Shown here piece after piece: positions 11,313-23,286 of a stretch of 64,000 bases of DNA (positions are counted from its first letter, which is position 1; every line of letters begins with the position of its first letter). Source of the DNA: Calvatia gigantea (taxonomy: Eukaryota; Basidiomycota; Agaricomycetes; Agaricales; Lycoperdaceae); contig JACAAK010000014.1 of NCBI GenBank assembly GCA_025093985.1, positions 1,426,001 through 1,490,000 on the forward strand, read 5' to 3'. The position numbers and the translations under genes were made by a program. A model generated the notes under the pieces. It was not told the origin of the DNA, did no database searches, and saw only the letters and a program-made list of their open reading frames with translations.

Positions 11313-12109
11313 TAATTCTTGACTATCAATCTCCAGTAGTGTTGGTCTTTCTCTTGTCCTGGTAGTACAGTGTGGAATCATGTGGGGGGAAGAAAAACTG
11401 ATATGAGTTGTGGCAGGGTAATAGTTTTTATGAAGTGTTAGAGGGAATTGACTTCTTCTTTCATGGAGATGGTAGTTTCTTCGTCCATAGAGGTGTCGCT
11501 ATGGGGTGGTGCAGGATTAACTGTGTTGTGCAGCTCAGAGAGGGTGATGTGAATCCTGTCAATTAAGGTGTTGATATTGGGATCTTTGGCTAATTTATTC
11601 CTTTCAAGTAAATTCATAGCTACATCAGTGAGTTCAAGGAATATATTGGCGAGGTCGAGATGTTTGAAGACTTTAAGTCCCAGATCAATTTGGCTTTGGA
11701 GACTCTGGGTGCAGTGTCATTTGCTGGGGGTGAGGGTGGATTGGTCTAGGGCTCTGAAGATGGCTGGGATGTGTTGGCTAGTAGAGGAGGACACATTAGT
11801 GAATTCTGCATACATGTTGGTGAAGGTGATACAGGCAGTGGCAAGAGTGATGTGGTGGTTCATGACTAGCCATTTGTTTTGGGTGGTGATGGTCTCTAGT
11901 TCGCTGTTGGTTGCTTGGTCAACATCCTTGATTAATGCTTCAAGGAGTTCTTGTGCCAGGGATGGTGTATTGGTGAGGTTGTAACAGGTTCCCTGGAGGG
12001 CAGGTGCTTTCCCATTGCCTGGTTCTAGGAACACTAGAGAGGAGATTTTGGTTGGGGTGGGGTGGATAAGGGAGTCAATGGCAATTTGGTTGGATTGAGA
12101 GGCAGACAT
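11313..12109 (-). pseudogene. G4 ORF3 (family C accessory protein, cut by G3)
   Basis: Extra ORF after the chromodomain. ATG is at 12109, only 4 nt after the pol frame ends at 12114. About 130 codons are open to 11717, then stops and a frameshift intervene up to the G3 insertion. The product resembles G10 ORF3 (58900-59889): short Ser/Thr start, helical middle with a conserved KDVDQATNSELETIT segment, and a HITLATACITF segment. I recognise no known domain. G4, G5 and G10 all keep it at the same place, so it belongs to the family. Confidence 0.8.
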
Positions 12110-12113
12110 GTTT

Positions 12114-15100
12114 TTAACTTCTTGGTTCAGTTGGTTTGTTTGATGCTTTTTTGTATTTCTTACCCCCTCTTTTATGGGCATTCTCTGGATGCCTTTTTTG
12201 GTAGTCCTGTATGGCTTCCTTTGCATTTTCCAAGTTGGATTCCACTGTCCACATATCTTCTTTGTTGCTATACCCCTTCCAATAGACTAGAAATTGATAG
12301 CTCCTTCTGTGTCTTCTTTGTCTGCGGATCTCCTCCACTTTGTACTCCTCTTTATTGTTGATGATGACTGGGTCGGGCACTGATGGTTGTCTTTGGCTCA
12401 GGAACTCAGCCTCATGAGCTGGTGTTAGGAGCTGTTCATTGAATACATCATGGATAGCCCATCCTTCTGGTAATGCTAGCCGATATGCCGCTTCTCCTAT
12501 TTTTTCCTTAATAAGGAAAGGCCCATACTGTTTCTGGCCTAGTTTTTTTGATATTTGATTGGTATGGATGTTGGTGTTTTCTAGCCACACTGCATTACCT
12601 ATCTGATGTGTCTTGATATGGGTTTTACTGTGGTCATGTTGCTGTTTTATCTTTTCTTGATACATTCGTAGTACTGATACGGTATTGTCTCGGGTGGCCT
12701 GAAGGCATTTTAGGAATTCTGTGGTGATGGGGTTGTTTGTTGCTGGCTTATTCTTGCCCTTCCATGGGTTCCTTCCATAGTTTAGGAAGAACGGCGTTTC
12801 CTGTGTTTCTCCATGTCATTTATTGTTGTACTGGAATTCTGTAATGGGAAGCTACTCTGCCCAGTTGTTTTGATTGTAATTGCAATATAGGCGGATGTAT
12901 GTTTCCACTTCTCTGTTGATGTGTTCTGTTTATCCATCAGTTTGTGGGTAATATGCCATTGATAAATTCCATTCTATGCCGAGTCCTTTGAATAACTCCT
13001 TGGTGAATTCTGACATGAATTGGGGTCCTCAGTCACTGAGTACCTTCCTTGGTAGTCCATGCAGCTTCCATATTTTGTCTCAATAAACCCTTGCAATATC
13101 TTTGGATGAAACATCCATTGTTGTTGCTATGAGTTGTATTATTTTTGTGAACTGATCGACAATGACTAGTATCGCATCTTTTCCTTTTGACTCTGGTAAT
13201 GGTCCAATCATGTTGATGCTGATTTCTTCCCAAGGTCCATTCGGTATAGGGAGGGGGTGAAGCAGTGATTTAAGTGGCATTATTCTAGTTTTATTTTTCT
13301 GGCAGGCTTGGCACCCTCAGATGTACCTCTTTACATCTTTTCGCATTGTTGGCCACTAGTAATTGTGGTTGATTAGTTCCATCATTCTATGCTGGCCTGG
13401 GTGCCCCACATCTGGGATATTGTGATATTGTACTAGAATCTCTTCTTGTAGCTTCAGGTCAGGTGGGATGTATGCGCTATTTTGTCTGTAGATAATTCTG
13501 CAGTCCTTGGTGAGTTTGGACTCCTGTTTTCTTAGCTCAGTAAGGACTGTTGTCTTGCACTGAGGCTTGTTTTGGATCTGTTCTAGGAATGTTGGCTTGA
13601 GGAATAATTCTGCCCATAAGAGTACTATATCATCCATGTTTTCTGTTTGTAGCCAGCTTTCTTGGATCATGGTAACTAGTTTGTCTTCTTGTTCTTCTGG
13701 TATTTGGTGGATTTGGGACAATAGGTCAGCTTTTGTGTTTGTCTTCCCAGGTATGTGCCATAATGTGAAGTTGTAGTCCTGTAAGCATAGGTACCATTAG
13801 GCCTGTTGTCCATCCAGTTTTTGTGGCTCTTGGTAGTATTTTAAGTTCTCAGTAGTCAGTCCAGATTTCAAATTTTTCTTCAAGCATCTAAGCAGGTAGT
13901 GTCTCCATTCCTTCAGGGCATGGATAATGGCCAGTAGTTCTTTGTCATATATTTCATAGTTGCATTCTGCCAGGTGATAATGTTTGTGAATGTGAAGGCG
14001 AATCAGGTGCCATTTGGCCTCTTGTAGCTATGATAGCACACCTCCTAATGCATAGTCTGACAGCATTAACTTCTACCCTGAACTGGCCTTGTCTTTGTGG
14101 TAGAGTTAAGACAGGTTCTTCAGTAATGCATTTTTTGAGATGATCAAAGGCTGCCTGGTGTTCTTGGTTCCATTCCCATATAGGTTACTCCTTTGAGCTT
14201 GTTTAATGGCCCTGCGATCTTGCTGAAGTTCTTGATGAAACATTGGTAGTAATTAGCAAAGCCCAGGAATCTTTCTACCCCTTTTGTGCTTTTTGGCTCA
14301 GGCCAATCTCATACTGATTTGACTTTTTCTTCTTCCATTTCAATTTGTCCATGTCCCACTTTGACTTCTAGCATTGGGATTTCTTCTGCATCGAAGATAC
14401 ATTTGGTTTGTTTAAAGCATAGGTTGTATTGTGCTGCGCATTCCAGGAATCATACTGTTCATTCTTTTAGTTGTTCTTTGGTATCACCAGGGATGGTGAA
14501 GTTGTCTATGTAGTTTACAATGTCTCCATTTTGTAAGAGGTCGTGGAAAATGCTTGTCATCATTCTAGAGAAGGTCCCTGGCAAGTTGCTAAGACTGAAA
14601 TACATAACTGTTGGCTCAAAAAGTCCTTCGTTGGTGAGGAACACTGCTTTCCATTCATCTCCTTCCTTGATCCTGACATTGTTATATCCCCAGATGATGT
14701 CGAGTTTATTGAAATATTTGGCCTTTCCAAGCTTGTCAATTACTTCGCCAATTCTCGGTAGTGGAGTTTTGTCCTTGACTACTACATTGTTTAACTGTCT
14801 ATAGTCTTGGATTAACCTCTTGGAGCCATCTTTCTTGGGGATGAAGAAGGTTGGTACTGCATATGGGGATTTCAATGGCTGTATTCATCCTAATTCCAGA
14901 TTTTCTTTGATGAATGCTTTGAGTTCATCCTGTTCCTTGACTGTCATGTTGTATGTTCCTGTACTTATTTCCTTTGGGGCATCTTCCATTAGGACTATTT
15001 TGTAGTCCTATTCAGTTCATTCTGGGAGCTTGTTGAACATTGTTTTGTTGAATAGATGTGTAAACAGGTTGTACATAGTCTAGTAAATCTTCCAGTTTAG

Positions 15101-15640
15101 TTGGGTCTGGTTTGTCTTCTTCTTTCCATATGTCTTCCATAGTGGCCATGCTCCATATTTTTTCCATGATGGGAATGTTTTGGTGGGGAAATTGGCAGTT
15201 TGGTGGGCACTAGGTGAACTTGATTTCTCTGTTGTTCCAATCTACTTCCAGATTGTGTTTGACCAGCCAGTCATGTCCCAGGAAGACTTTTGCATGGTCT
15301 TGTAGTTGTATGACTGAAGCTTCAATCCGCTCTTTGTGTCCTTGGATATCTATGTCAATTATGGCTGTTTCTGTTACTTTTCTGCCCTAGTTTGGTATTC
15401 CATCTGCATTCAATACCAAGATTTGTTGTTCCAGTTTTTGGGTGGGGAGTCCTTTCTTGTCTACCAGTTTCTTGCTGATGCTGCTGGTTGTGCATCCCAA
15501 GTCGATAATTGTGTCCACTGTTATCTCCTTTTTTGCTGTTTGTATTTTTCCTTTTAGGTTTAGTTTGCACTTTCTTCTCTGAGGAATTGTGTAAAATTTG
15601 TCTGATATCCTAGATACAAGCTTTCGGACTCTCGAGGTAG
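12114..15640 (-). pseudogene. pol: G4 pol: protease, RT, RNase H, integrase, chromodomain
   Basis: Protease about 15640-15200 (again DLG). RT about 15000-14150 with an open stretch 14875-14459; the catalytic YMDD of G5 and G10 reads YIDN here (about 14503-14520), so RT is dead. RNase H about 14100-13820. Integrase about 13720-12700, with its zinc region and a core whose DMIGPLPE segment reads NMIGPLPE here (near 13220). Chromodomain about 12340-12190 in an open stretch 12665-12114, with a YWKGYSNKEDMW-type motif that would tether integration to modified histones. Numerous stops and frameshifts. Confidence 0.85.
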
Positions 15641-15643
15641 CGC

Positions 15644-16796
15644 CTACTCAGAGTCTTCAGAAAAATCCTTCTTTTCTTCATCACTGACTTCTTCAACTCC
15701 TCGGACCTGTATCTTCTTGGGTACAGTGCAGGCCTTTGCTATATGGCCTGTCTTACTACAATTGTAGCAGGTTAGTCCTTTGGGCTTCTTGCAATCTTTT
15801 GCCATATGTCCTGAAGATGCCACAGTTATAGCATTTGGGTTTCCCTTTGGTGTTGAAAATGTGGTGTCAGGCTTCCTATCTCCATGGGTTCCCCCATTCC
15901 TCCATATAGTGGTGCTGGTGCTAGTTTTCTTGTCTCCACAGTATTCAGGAGGCCTTGTATCCTTGTCCAACAGAGAGTATAGCCTCTTTCCTATTCAGCA
16001 TAGGTAGTCTGGCCTGGTGATGGGTGGGTATCCTGTGATAGTGTGGATGATGTCCTGTCTAGTGTTTTTCTTGAGCAAAAACATAGTGTGTTTGCTATCA
16101 GTTTTTGCCCTGCTTCTTAGGACTTCAAACTCAATCAGGTAGTCTGCTGTGTTCTTATTGCCTTGCTTGAATTTTTCAATCTGCCATTCTGCTTTGCTAT
16201 TTGAGGCATCATCTGAGAAGGTCTTCTTGAAGTTGTCTGAGAATTTTATCCAGTCTACTGAGTCTTCTGAGTCTAAGATTGCTGGTGCTTTCATGGCAGG
16301 TGTATACTCTAGCTGTTCCTCCTTATAGCCTGGCCAGGACTGCTATGGCTTTGTCATCTGCCAAGACTATCTTGTTAAATTTCATGAAAAGTGTCATTGC
16401 TCTCCACCAGTCATTGAATTTGGTTCAGGTACCATCGAAGAACCCAGGGTTTGGCACTAAGCCTTTCCCACTGGGCATAGTTGCGGGTGTTACAGCATTG
16501 TCAGTCATATTTGAGTTGGTGTCTGATTCTGTCTCTATTTCTTCTGATCCTGATTCCTCCTGTTCTTGTGTTGGGTTCTCCTAATATATTAATTCTCCTT
16601 CTGCTAGGTTGAGTTCATTTAGAAGCTCTGATAGTGCTTCTTCTTCCCCTGTTGGGTTCTCCTGAGTTGGTTCTTTGGGTTCATTGTATTTAACAGGTAC
16701 TTCAGGGTTCCCTGTTTCTTCTTCATCTGATGTTTCTGACTCGTCGTCTGTAACTTTGAGGTTGGGTTCTCTATATTCATCTGGGTTCAAGCTCAT
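15644..16796 (-). pseudogene. gag: G4 gag
   Basis: ATG at 16796. The N-terminal acidic region is open to 16581. The capsid region (16294-15995) and the nucleocapsid (15970-15644) are in a frame shifted relative to the start, so at least one indel has occurred. One intact knuckle, [14 protein letters not shown], remains. The first knuckle is degraded. Confidence 0.83.
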
Positions 16797-16864
16797 ATAC
16801 TAGCTTCTAGTTGTCTTGTTTGTTCAGGCCTGTTTCAGCCTACTCCTTGCAAGGTGAAGTAGGG

Positions 16865-16875
16865 ATGCTTAACCA
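16865..16875 (-). promoter_or_regulatory. G4 primer-binding site (predicted self-primer)
   Basis: On the minus strand TGGTTAAGCAT begins 2 nt after the LTR. It is perfectly complementary over 11 nt to ATGCTTAACCA at 16961-16971 in R, whose first base is 34 nt from the TATTTAAG box at 16998-17005. It begins with TGG and so could be mistaken for a tRNA primer site; the exact match to R argues for self-priming. Confidence 0.78.
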
Positions 16876-16877
16876 AA

Positions 16878-17186
16878 TGTTACGACCTTAGTCTGAGTTT
16901 ACCTCAGGTTGCAACTTTGGGCTAAGACTTGAGGGCAAGTAAGGGGAGGAGAACAAGAGGTGGTTAAGCATACCAAATACAGGAGTATGTATGTATGCTT
17001 AAATACAAGAGACATCTGGTTGAATGGATGGAGTTAACTACCTAAAATGTCCAATGACAGTAGCATAGTAGTTCTATGAGTCACTACTTGGAGATCGCTG
17101 GGATGTGAATAACTGAAACAGGTACAAAGGACAATTGAGAATGCAGACAAGTATGGAGCCAATATGATTGGTGAAAGTTTGCAACA
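16878..17186 (-). repeat. G4 5' LTR (family C, 309 bp)
   Basis: TG...CA boundaries (TGTTGCAAAC to GGTCGTAACA in element orientation). TATA-like TATTTAAG is at 16998-17005 and the predicted RNA start at 16971. Homologous to the LTRs of G3 and G10 and to the solo LTR 48067-48371. Confidence 0.9.
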
Positions 17187-17280
17187 TCTACCTAACCAAG
17201 TAGAAATGATGGAGTCTACTAGTCAAGTTGAGGGGTTTATATACTATAGCTGTCTAAATACTTGTATGGTATTGTAATAG
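17187..17280. repeat. Fragment of family-D LTR
   Basis: About 94 bp matching the middle of the D-type LTRs (compare 39020-39110 and 46020-46110), including the TTTATATACTA segment. The left side is cut by G4 and the right side by the E-type LTR fragment. Confidence 0.75.
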
Positions 17281-17705
17281 TGTTATGTACATTACCTTAC
17301 TTTGCAACTGGGCCCAGATTGTCTCCACTCAGAGAGAGGTTCAATGCTATAGCCCAGGAGTATTTGACAAGTCTCAATGACTTCTGTACAGACTTTGGAT
17401 TGCTCCCTCAAGTAGAAGCTCACACTTGTCTGAGAAGTCTGAGTTAAGTGTCACTGCAGTCTCCAAGGTTGTTAACCCTGTAGCAGACAAGTGAAGATAA
17501 GGAAGCTTGTTACTAGAATAACCTAAAATAATACAAGTGTACTACTTAAGGTTTATATACTAGCTACATATAAGAGATGAGTAATTACATAGTAAAAGGG
17601 GATGAGTCAATGGGAGACTACTATGGATTAATTGGTAATCTAAGAAGTCATAGAGAATAAGTAATGAATAGAAAAGGAAGTGATGTGAGTCAGGAGAAGA
17701 GAGAG
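17281..17705 (-). repeat. Truncated family-E LTR
   Basis: Begins with the terminal TGTTATGTACATTACC shared with the E LTRs (50907 onward, and reverse of 22261) and runs in minus orientation through the TATA region near 17553-17560. It loses similarity around 17660-17705, where G5 sequence starts. U3 is therefore missing. Confidence 0.75.
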
Positions 17706-18592
17706 ATGGGTAAATGGCTTCATCTGTCTTGATGGATAGGGACTGGGACACCATTGAATAGGAAGTCAGTCATAGTGGAGTTGTCTCAGTAGCTCTTGAC
17801 TATTGTTCTCCAGTAGTGTTGATCCTTCTCTTGGCCTGGTAATACAGTGCAGAACCTTGTGGATGGGAGAAAAACCAATACAAGCTGTAGCAGAGTAATG
17901 GTCTTTATGAAACGGTGAAGGGAGTTGACTTCCTCTTTCATGGAGATAGTGATTTCTTCATCCATAGGTGTGTCAGCTCGAGTTGGTGGTGTAGGGTTGA
18001 TTGTGTTGTGCAATTCAGAGAGAGTGCTGTGGATTCTGTCGACAAGGGAGTCTATTTCTGGATCTTCAGTGGTCTTGTCACATCTGAGCAGATTCATGGC
18101 TATATTGGCAAGCTCTGGGAATATGTCAGCAATGTTGAGGTACTTAAAAACTTCAAGGCTGAGGTCAATATGATTGTGGAGGACTGTGGATGTGGTCTTG
18201 TTCACTGGGTGTGAGTGTGGACTGGTCTAGAGCTCAGAAGATGGTAGGGATGTGCTGGTTGGTAGATAAGAATACATTGACAAATCCTGCATACATATTC
18301 AGCAAAGGTGATGTATGCAGTGGTGAGGGCAATGTGCCGATTGATGACTAGCCATCTGTTTTGGGTAGGTGATGGTTTCTATCTTGCTGTTGGTGGCTTT
18401 GTCAATGTCTTTCAGTAAGGTTTCGAGAAGTCCTTGTGCTGGAGATAGCATGGTGGCAAGATTGTAGTGAGTGTTTTGAGGTACTAGGTGCTTGGCCATT
18501 GCCTGGCTCTGGTAGAGGGATGGAAGAGATTATAGTTGGGTTGGGGTGGACGAGGAAGTAGATGGTGACATGGCTGGCTTGGGAGGAAGGCA
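17706..18592 (-). pseudogene. G5 ORF3
   Basis: Third copy of the family-C accessory ORF. The start region (ATG near 18592) resembles G10 ORF3. A frameshift follows near 18480, and a long open stretch (18205-17786) covers the C-terminal half, with the SMKEEVNSLHRFIKTIT segment shared with G10. The last part (17786-17706) encodes the FNGVPVP segment and is then cut. Function unknown. Confidence 0.78.
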
Positions 18593-18599
18593 TATCTGA

Positions 18600-21500
18600 C
18601 TAGTTTTTTTGTCTGGATGATATTTCTTGGTTTTTCTGCCCCTCTTTTTATAGGTATCCTCTGGATGCCTTTTTTGGTACTCTGTTATTGCATCTTGAGC
18701 ATTTGTCAGGTTTGATTCTGCTGTCCATATATCATCCTCATTGCTATAACCTTTCTAGTATACTAGGAATTGATATTCCCCTTCCTCACTTTCATTGTCC
18801 TCAGATCTCTTCTACCTTGTATTCTTCTTTGTTATTGATAATCACTGGTTCAGGGTGCTGGTAATCATTGCTGACTTGGGAACACCACTTCCTGCACCAG
18901 AGTTAACAGCTGTTCATTGAACACATCATGGATGGCCCATCCTTCTAGTAAGGTGAGCCAGTATGCTGCTTCCCCTATCTTTTCCTTTATTTGTCAAGGC
19001 CCATACCTTTTTTGGCCTAGCTTCTTTGATGGTTGATTGGTATGGATATTTGCATTTTCTAGCCATACTTCATTACCAACTTGATAATTCATTATGTGCA
19101 ACTTGCTGTTATTGTGAGTCTGTTTCATTTTTTCTTGGTATGATCATAGCACTGCTAGCAGAGTTGTCTCTTGCATTTTGCAGTTGTTTTAGAAACTCGG
19201 TGCTACTGGGGTTGTCCTGTTGTTCCATGGCCTTTTCCTTTCCAGAGGTGTCATCCATAATTGAGATAGAAGGGTGTCTCCTATGTTCCACTATGTTTCT
19301 TGTCATTGTACTGGAATTCAGCCATGGGTAGCCAATTTACCCAGTTGTTTTGTTCATAGTTGCAGTATAATCATAGGTACATTTCGACTTCTTGGTTGAT
19401 TCATTCTGTTTGTCCATCTGTTTGGGGATGGTAGGCTATTGATAGAGTTCATTCTATTCCTAACTCCTTGAACAGCTCTCCAGTGAATTCTGATGCAAAC
19501 TGTGGTCCTCAGTCACTAAGGACTTTCCATGGTACTCCATGTAGTTTCCATATTTCATTCCTGTAAAGTTGTATGATTTCTTTTGAGGATAAATCTGTTT
19601 CTGTTGGTATGAGTCATATTATTTTCATGAACCAGTTGACAACCACTAGGATAGCATCTTTTCCTTCTAATTCTGGTAGTGGTCTGATGAGGTTGATGCT
19701 TATCTCTTCCCATGGCTCATTAGGTATCAGGAGTGGGTGTAGTGGCATCTTCAATAGTGTTATGCAAGGCTTATTTCTTTGGCAGTTTTGGCATTCCTTG
19801 ACATATTTTTTGGTGTCATTTCATATTGTTGGCCACCAGTAGTCCCTAGTGATCAGCTTGACCATCCTGTGTTGTCCTGGGTGTCCCATGTCCAGTGTGT
19901 CATGGTATTGTTGTAGTATTTCTTCTTGGAGCATGGAGTCAGGTGATACATATATACTGGCTCCTTTGTAGACCACCCCATCATATTCTGTGATATCAGA
20001 TTCTTCTTTTAGAAGTCCTGAAGCAATGCTTGTTTCTCTTCAATGGTTCTACCTTTATCCAGTCTGTGAATGTTGGTGTAATGAATAGTTCTGCACAGAG
20101 CAGGATTTTTTCTTTGGAATTTACTTTGTTTTCTGGTTTGCCTTGTAGCCAGCTTTCTCAGATCATGGTAATTAGTCTATTGTTCCTCTTGGTCCAGGTT
20201 CCTGGTGAATTCTGGATAGTAGGTCCACTTTTGTGTTTGTCTTTCCCAGTACATGTCACAGGGTGAAATTATAGTCTTGCAATCTCAAGTACCATCTTGC
20301 TTGTTGTCCATTGAGTTTTTGCAGTTTTCTATAGTATTTGAGGTTTTCATGGTCTGTCCAAATTTTGAATTTTTCTTCTGTATCTAGTAGGTAGTGTCAC
20401 TATTCCTTTAGTACATGAATAATGGCTAGCAATTCTTTGTTGTAGATTTTGTAGTTTTGTTCTGCTGGGGAGAGTGTGTGTGATGTAAATGCAATTGGGT
20501 GCCACTTCTTGTCTTATTCCTGTGATAGGACCCCTCCTAGTGCATAGTTTGAGGCAGTCAACTTCTACTTGAAATTGTCCTTTTCTTTGGGGTAGCATCA
20601 AGGTAGGTTCTTCAGTGATTTGTTGTTTCAGTTTGTCGAATGCTGATTGGTGTTCCTCTTTCCAGTCCCATTCAGTAGCTCCTTTGAGCTGGTTTAGGGG
20701 GTTCGTGATTTTACTGAAGCCTTTTATGAATTAGCAGTAATAGTTGGCAAAGTCTAAGAAGTGTTCTACTCCCTTTTTGTTTTTGGGCTCAGGCCAGTCT
20801 CATACTGCCTTGACTTTCTCCTCCTCCATTTCAATGTGTCCATGTCCTATTTTTACTCCCAATATAGGAATTTCTTTGGCATCAAATATGCATTTTGTCT
20901 GTTTAAAGCAAAGATTGTATTCTGCCACTCATGTTAGGAATTGTATTGTTCTTTCTTTCAGTTGTTCTTTGGTGTCTCCTGGGATTGCAAAGTCATCCAT
21001 ATAGTTTACAATGTCTCCATTTTGTAGTAGATCTCAGAAGATGCTTGTCATCATTCTGGAGAATGTTCTGGATGAGTTGCTTAACCTGAAATACATCACA
21101 GTCAGCTCAAATAGTCCTTTGTTGGTCAAAAATGCTGCTTTCCATTTGTCTCCTTCCTTGATTCTGATGTTGTTGTATCCCCAAATGATGTCAAGTTTGT
21201 TGAAGTATTTCACTTTTCCTAACTTGTCAATTACTTCTCTGATTCTGGGCAATGGCATTTTGTCTTTTATTACCATGTTGTTTAATTATCTGTAGTCTTG
21301 GATTAGTTGCTTCAAACCATCTTTCTTTGGGATAAAGAAGGTTGGGGCTGCATATGGAGATTTTGATGGTTGTATGTGTCCTGACTCGAGATTTTCCTTG
21401 ATGAAAGCTTTGAGTTCAGTCCTGTTCCTTGATTGTCATATTATATGTTCCAGCATTTATTTCCTTGGGTACATCTTCTGTTAGGATTATTTCATGGTCC

Positions 21501-21629
21501 CATTCTGTTTGTTGCGGTAGCTTATTGAAGGTTGTTTTGTTGAACAGATGTGTGAACAGTTGGATGTAGTCTGGCAGATTGGCTGGTTCAGTCAGGGTCT
21601 GGTTTATCTTCTTCTTCCCATATATCTTC
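18600..21629 (-). pseudogene. pol: G5 pol: RT, RNase H, integrase, chromodomain
   Basis: Heavily broken. RT about 21629-20640, with an intact YMDDFAI catalytic motif near 20985-21010 and an open piece 21276-21034. RNase H about 20600-20280. Integrase about 20000-18950. Chromodomain remnant about 18860-18660. More indels and stops than G4 or G10. Confidence 0.82.
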
Positions 21630-22261
21630 TGTTATGAGCTTACTACATCCCTGGACTCTCCCCATTTGTGTATTAACCTTCTATTTAGACTTCTTCTCTT
21701 CCTTTATTATACCCTGGTCCATTCTTTATTTATTTATCATGTATACTTCTACCTTTGCTTCTTATGATTCATTTTTGAGTCATGTTCCTGTTTTACTTTC
21801 ATCTTTTCTCAGTAGCAAACTTCTATTTACTTGTCTCCACCTTCTTATGACTTGTACCCCTTTCCCCCTGGTTCTTTTACTCATCCCTATGACTCCTCTA
21901 GATTACCAATTAACCCATAGTAGTCTCCCATTGACTTATACCAGTTTACTATAGAATCTCTCACTCCCTATTTGTAGCTAGTATATAACCTTAAGTAGTA
22001 CTGCTGTATTACCTTAGGTTATTCTAGTAACAAGCTTCCTTATCTTTGCTCGTCTGCTACAAGATTAACAATCTTGGGGACTGCAGTGACACTTAACTTG
22101 GACTTCTCAGGCAAGTGCAAGCTTCTACTTGAGGGAGCAATCCAAAGCCTGTACAGAAGTCATTGAGAACTTGTCAAATACTTCTGAGCTATAGTGTTGA
22201 ACCTCTTCCTGAGTGGAGATGATCCAGGCCTGGTTGCTGAAGTAAGGTAATGCACATAACA
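21630..22261 (+). repeat. G6 5' LTR (family E, 632 bp)
   Basis: TGTTATGAGC...CACATAACA. TATATAAC starts at 21982, and the predicted RNA start AGGTTATTCT is at 22016, 34 nt later. Related copies: 39541-40167, 42950-43577, 50907-51535 (minus) and a truncated one at 17281-17705. Confidence 0.9.
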
Positions 22262-22263
22262 TA

Positions 22264-22273
22264 AGAATAACCT
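22264..22273 (+). promoter_or_regulatory. G6 primer-binding site (predicted self-primer)
   Basis: AGAATAACCT starts 2 nt after the LTR and is perfectly complementary over 10 nt to AGGTTATTCT at 22016-22025, the predicted 5' end of the transcript. Sequence unlike that of families A-C, geometry identical. Confidence 0.75.
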
Positions 22274-22575
22274 TAACCTCTCCTTTTGTTTCTACATGAC
22301 TCTCTCTGTTTCTTGTGGCCAGCTTCTGCCTGATCATTCCTCCATCTAGTTGATGTTGAGAAGCCTTCCTGGTAATAGGGTAAAGAAGAGTAGAACTTCA
22401 GGTCTACTAGTTTGATTATTCATCCTCTGCTAGGTAGTATTGAGAAGAGTGAGACTGTTTACCACTAGTTTTTGTTATTTTCTCTCATCCTCCATGTATT
22501 GACACATCAAGAAGCCTCTGCTCCAGTGCATTGAGTAGAGCAGGCCTGGTTACTGCTATCAGTTTTTTTTTCACC
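22274..22575 (+). other. G6 leader, no gene seen
   Basis: About 300 bp between the primer-binding site and the first gag ATG. Pyrimidine-rich, with a T8 run at 22563-22571 just before the ATG. Nothing else recognised. Confidence 0.5.
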
Positions 22576-23028
22576 ATGTTGCGAAAAGGGAAATGTCCCT
22601 TATGCCCTCCCTCGTCATCCCCAGAATGATTGTTTCATACACCAACCCAACACTCTCTCAAATCTCTTACTACACCTCCCCAATGTACTCACAAACAAGA
22701 AGGACCTTCAGCACCATTCTTAGAAAGAATTTATCACACCCCACATACACAATCCCAAAAACCAAAACTACTACCAGAGTTATCTGCACCTACAAGAAAA
22801 TCTATCAAACCAGAACCCTTAAAAACATCACAAAGTAGCAAGCTCGACTATTTTCAATCCAATTCACCCGAAGCAGGACCCACCTCAGGAATTGCCACCA
22901 TAGACACTGTCCAGAGCTGTATCCCCTTCCCAATTTGGAATTGAAAACCCCCAAACCCTACCATCCATCCTTAAAGACAACTCTAATGAAGAAATATTCT
23001 ATCAGCTGCCTGAACATCTGTCTAATTT

Positions 23029-23273
23029 TGTTATGATCGGGTTATGCGGGATATCGGCCAAAGGTCAGCCACCAGGTGATGTCGGGTGAGAATGTACGGA
23101 GTGGGTGAATTCGGACGAGTACGAGATTTGGACTCAGCGGCTTCAACGTATGTGTTGTACCTTCCTGCTGTTGTTGAAGTCTGTATTTCAGGAGGGAGTA
23201 GGGTCAGAGGGTCGGAGGAACAGAGACAGAGAGGAACAGGATCAGAGGGCGTAATCGTGGTTAGGTCATGACA
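23029..23273 (-). repeat. G7 3' LTR (245 bp, U3 deleted)
   Basis: TG...CA boundaries. Relative to the 549-bp family-B LTR of G2 it keeps about 10 bp of U3 and then jumps to nucleotide 12 of the predicted transcript, so TATA box, start site and the 11-nt self-primer are missing. About 24 differences from the other G7 LTR, all transitions and mostly CpG-type. Confidence 0.93.
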
Positions 23274-23286
23274 GTATCCCCCCATT
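23274..23286 (-). promoter_or_regulatory. G7 polypurine tract
   Basis: On the minus strand AATGGGGGGATAC abuts the 3' LTR; the G6 run is at 23278-23283. This is the expected plus-strand primer. G10 has a similar tract (GGGGGGTAT) at its 3' LTR. Confidence 0.8.

Larger units (their letters stand above)
11313..17186 (-). mobile_element. G4: Ty3/gypsy chromovirus, family C
   Basis: Minus-strand copy with 5' LTR (16878-17186), gag, protease, RT, RNase H, integrase, chromodomain and the first part of ORF3, where G3 is inserted. The rest of ORF3 and the 3' LTR should lie left of the window. The right end abuts a D-type LTR fragment, with expected duplication TCTAC (17187-17191). Confidence 0.88.
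17706..21629 (-). mobile_element. G5: Ty3/gypsy chromovirus, family C (ORF3 and most of pol)
   Basis: Collinear with G4 12.1-15.1 kb and G10 56.2-59.8 kb. The right side is cut inside pol by the 5' LTR of G6 at 21630 (duplication candidate TCTTC at 21625-21629). The left side is cut inside the end of ORF3 by the E-LTR fragment. The gag/protease half is not in the window. Confidence 0.85.

Noticed and set aside
16865..16875. tRNA primer-binding site in family C (starts with TGG)
   Set aside because: The match to the element's own R over exactly 11 nt with the same 2-nt offset as other families explains it better, and I could not assign a tRNA.
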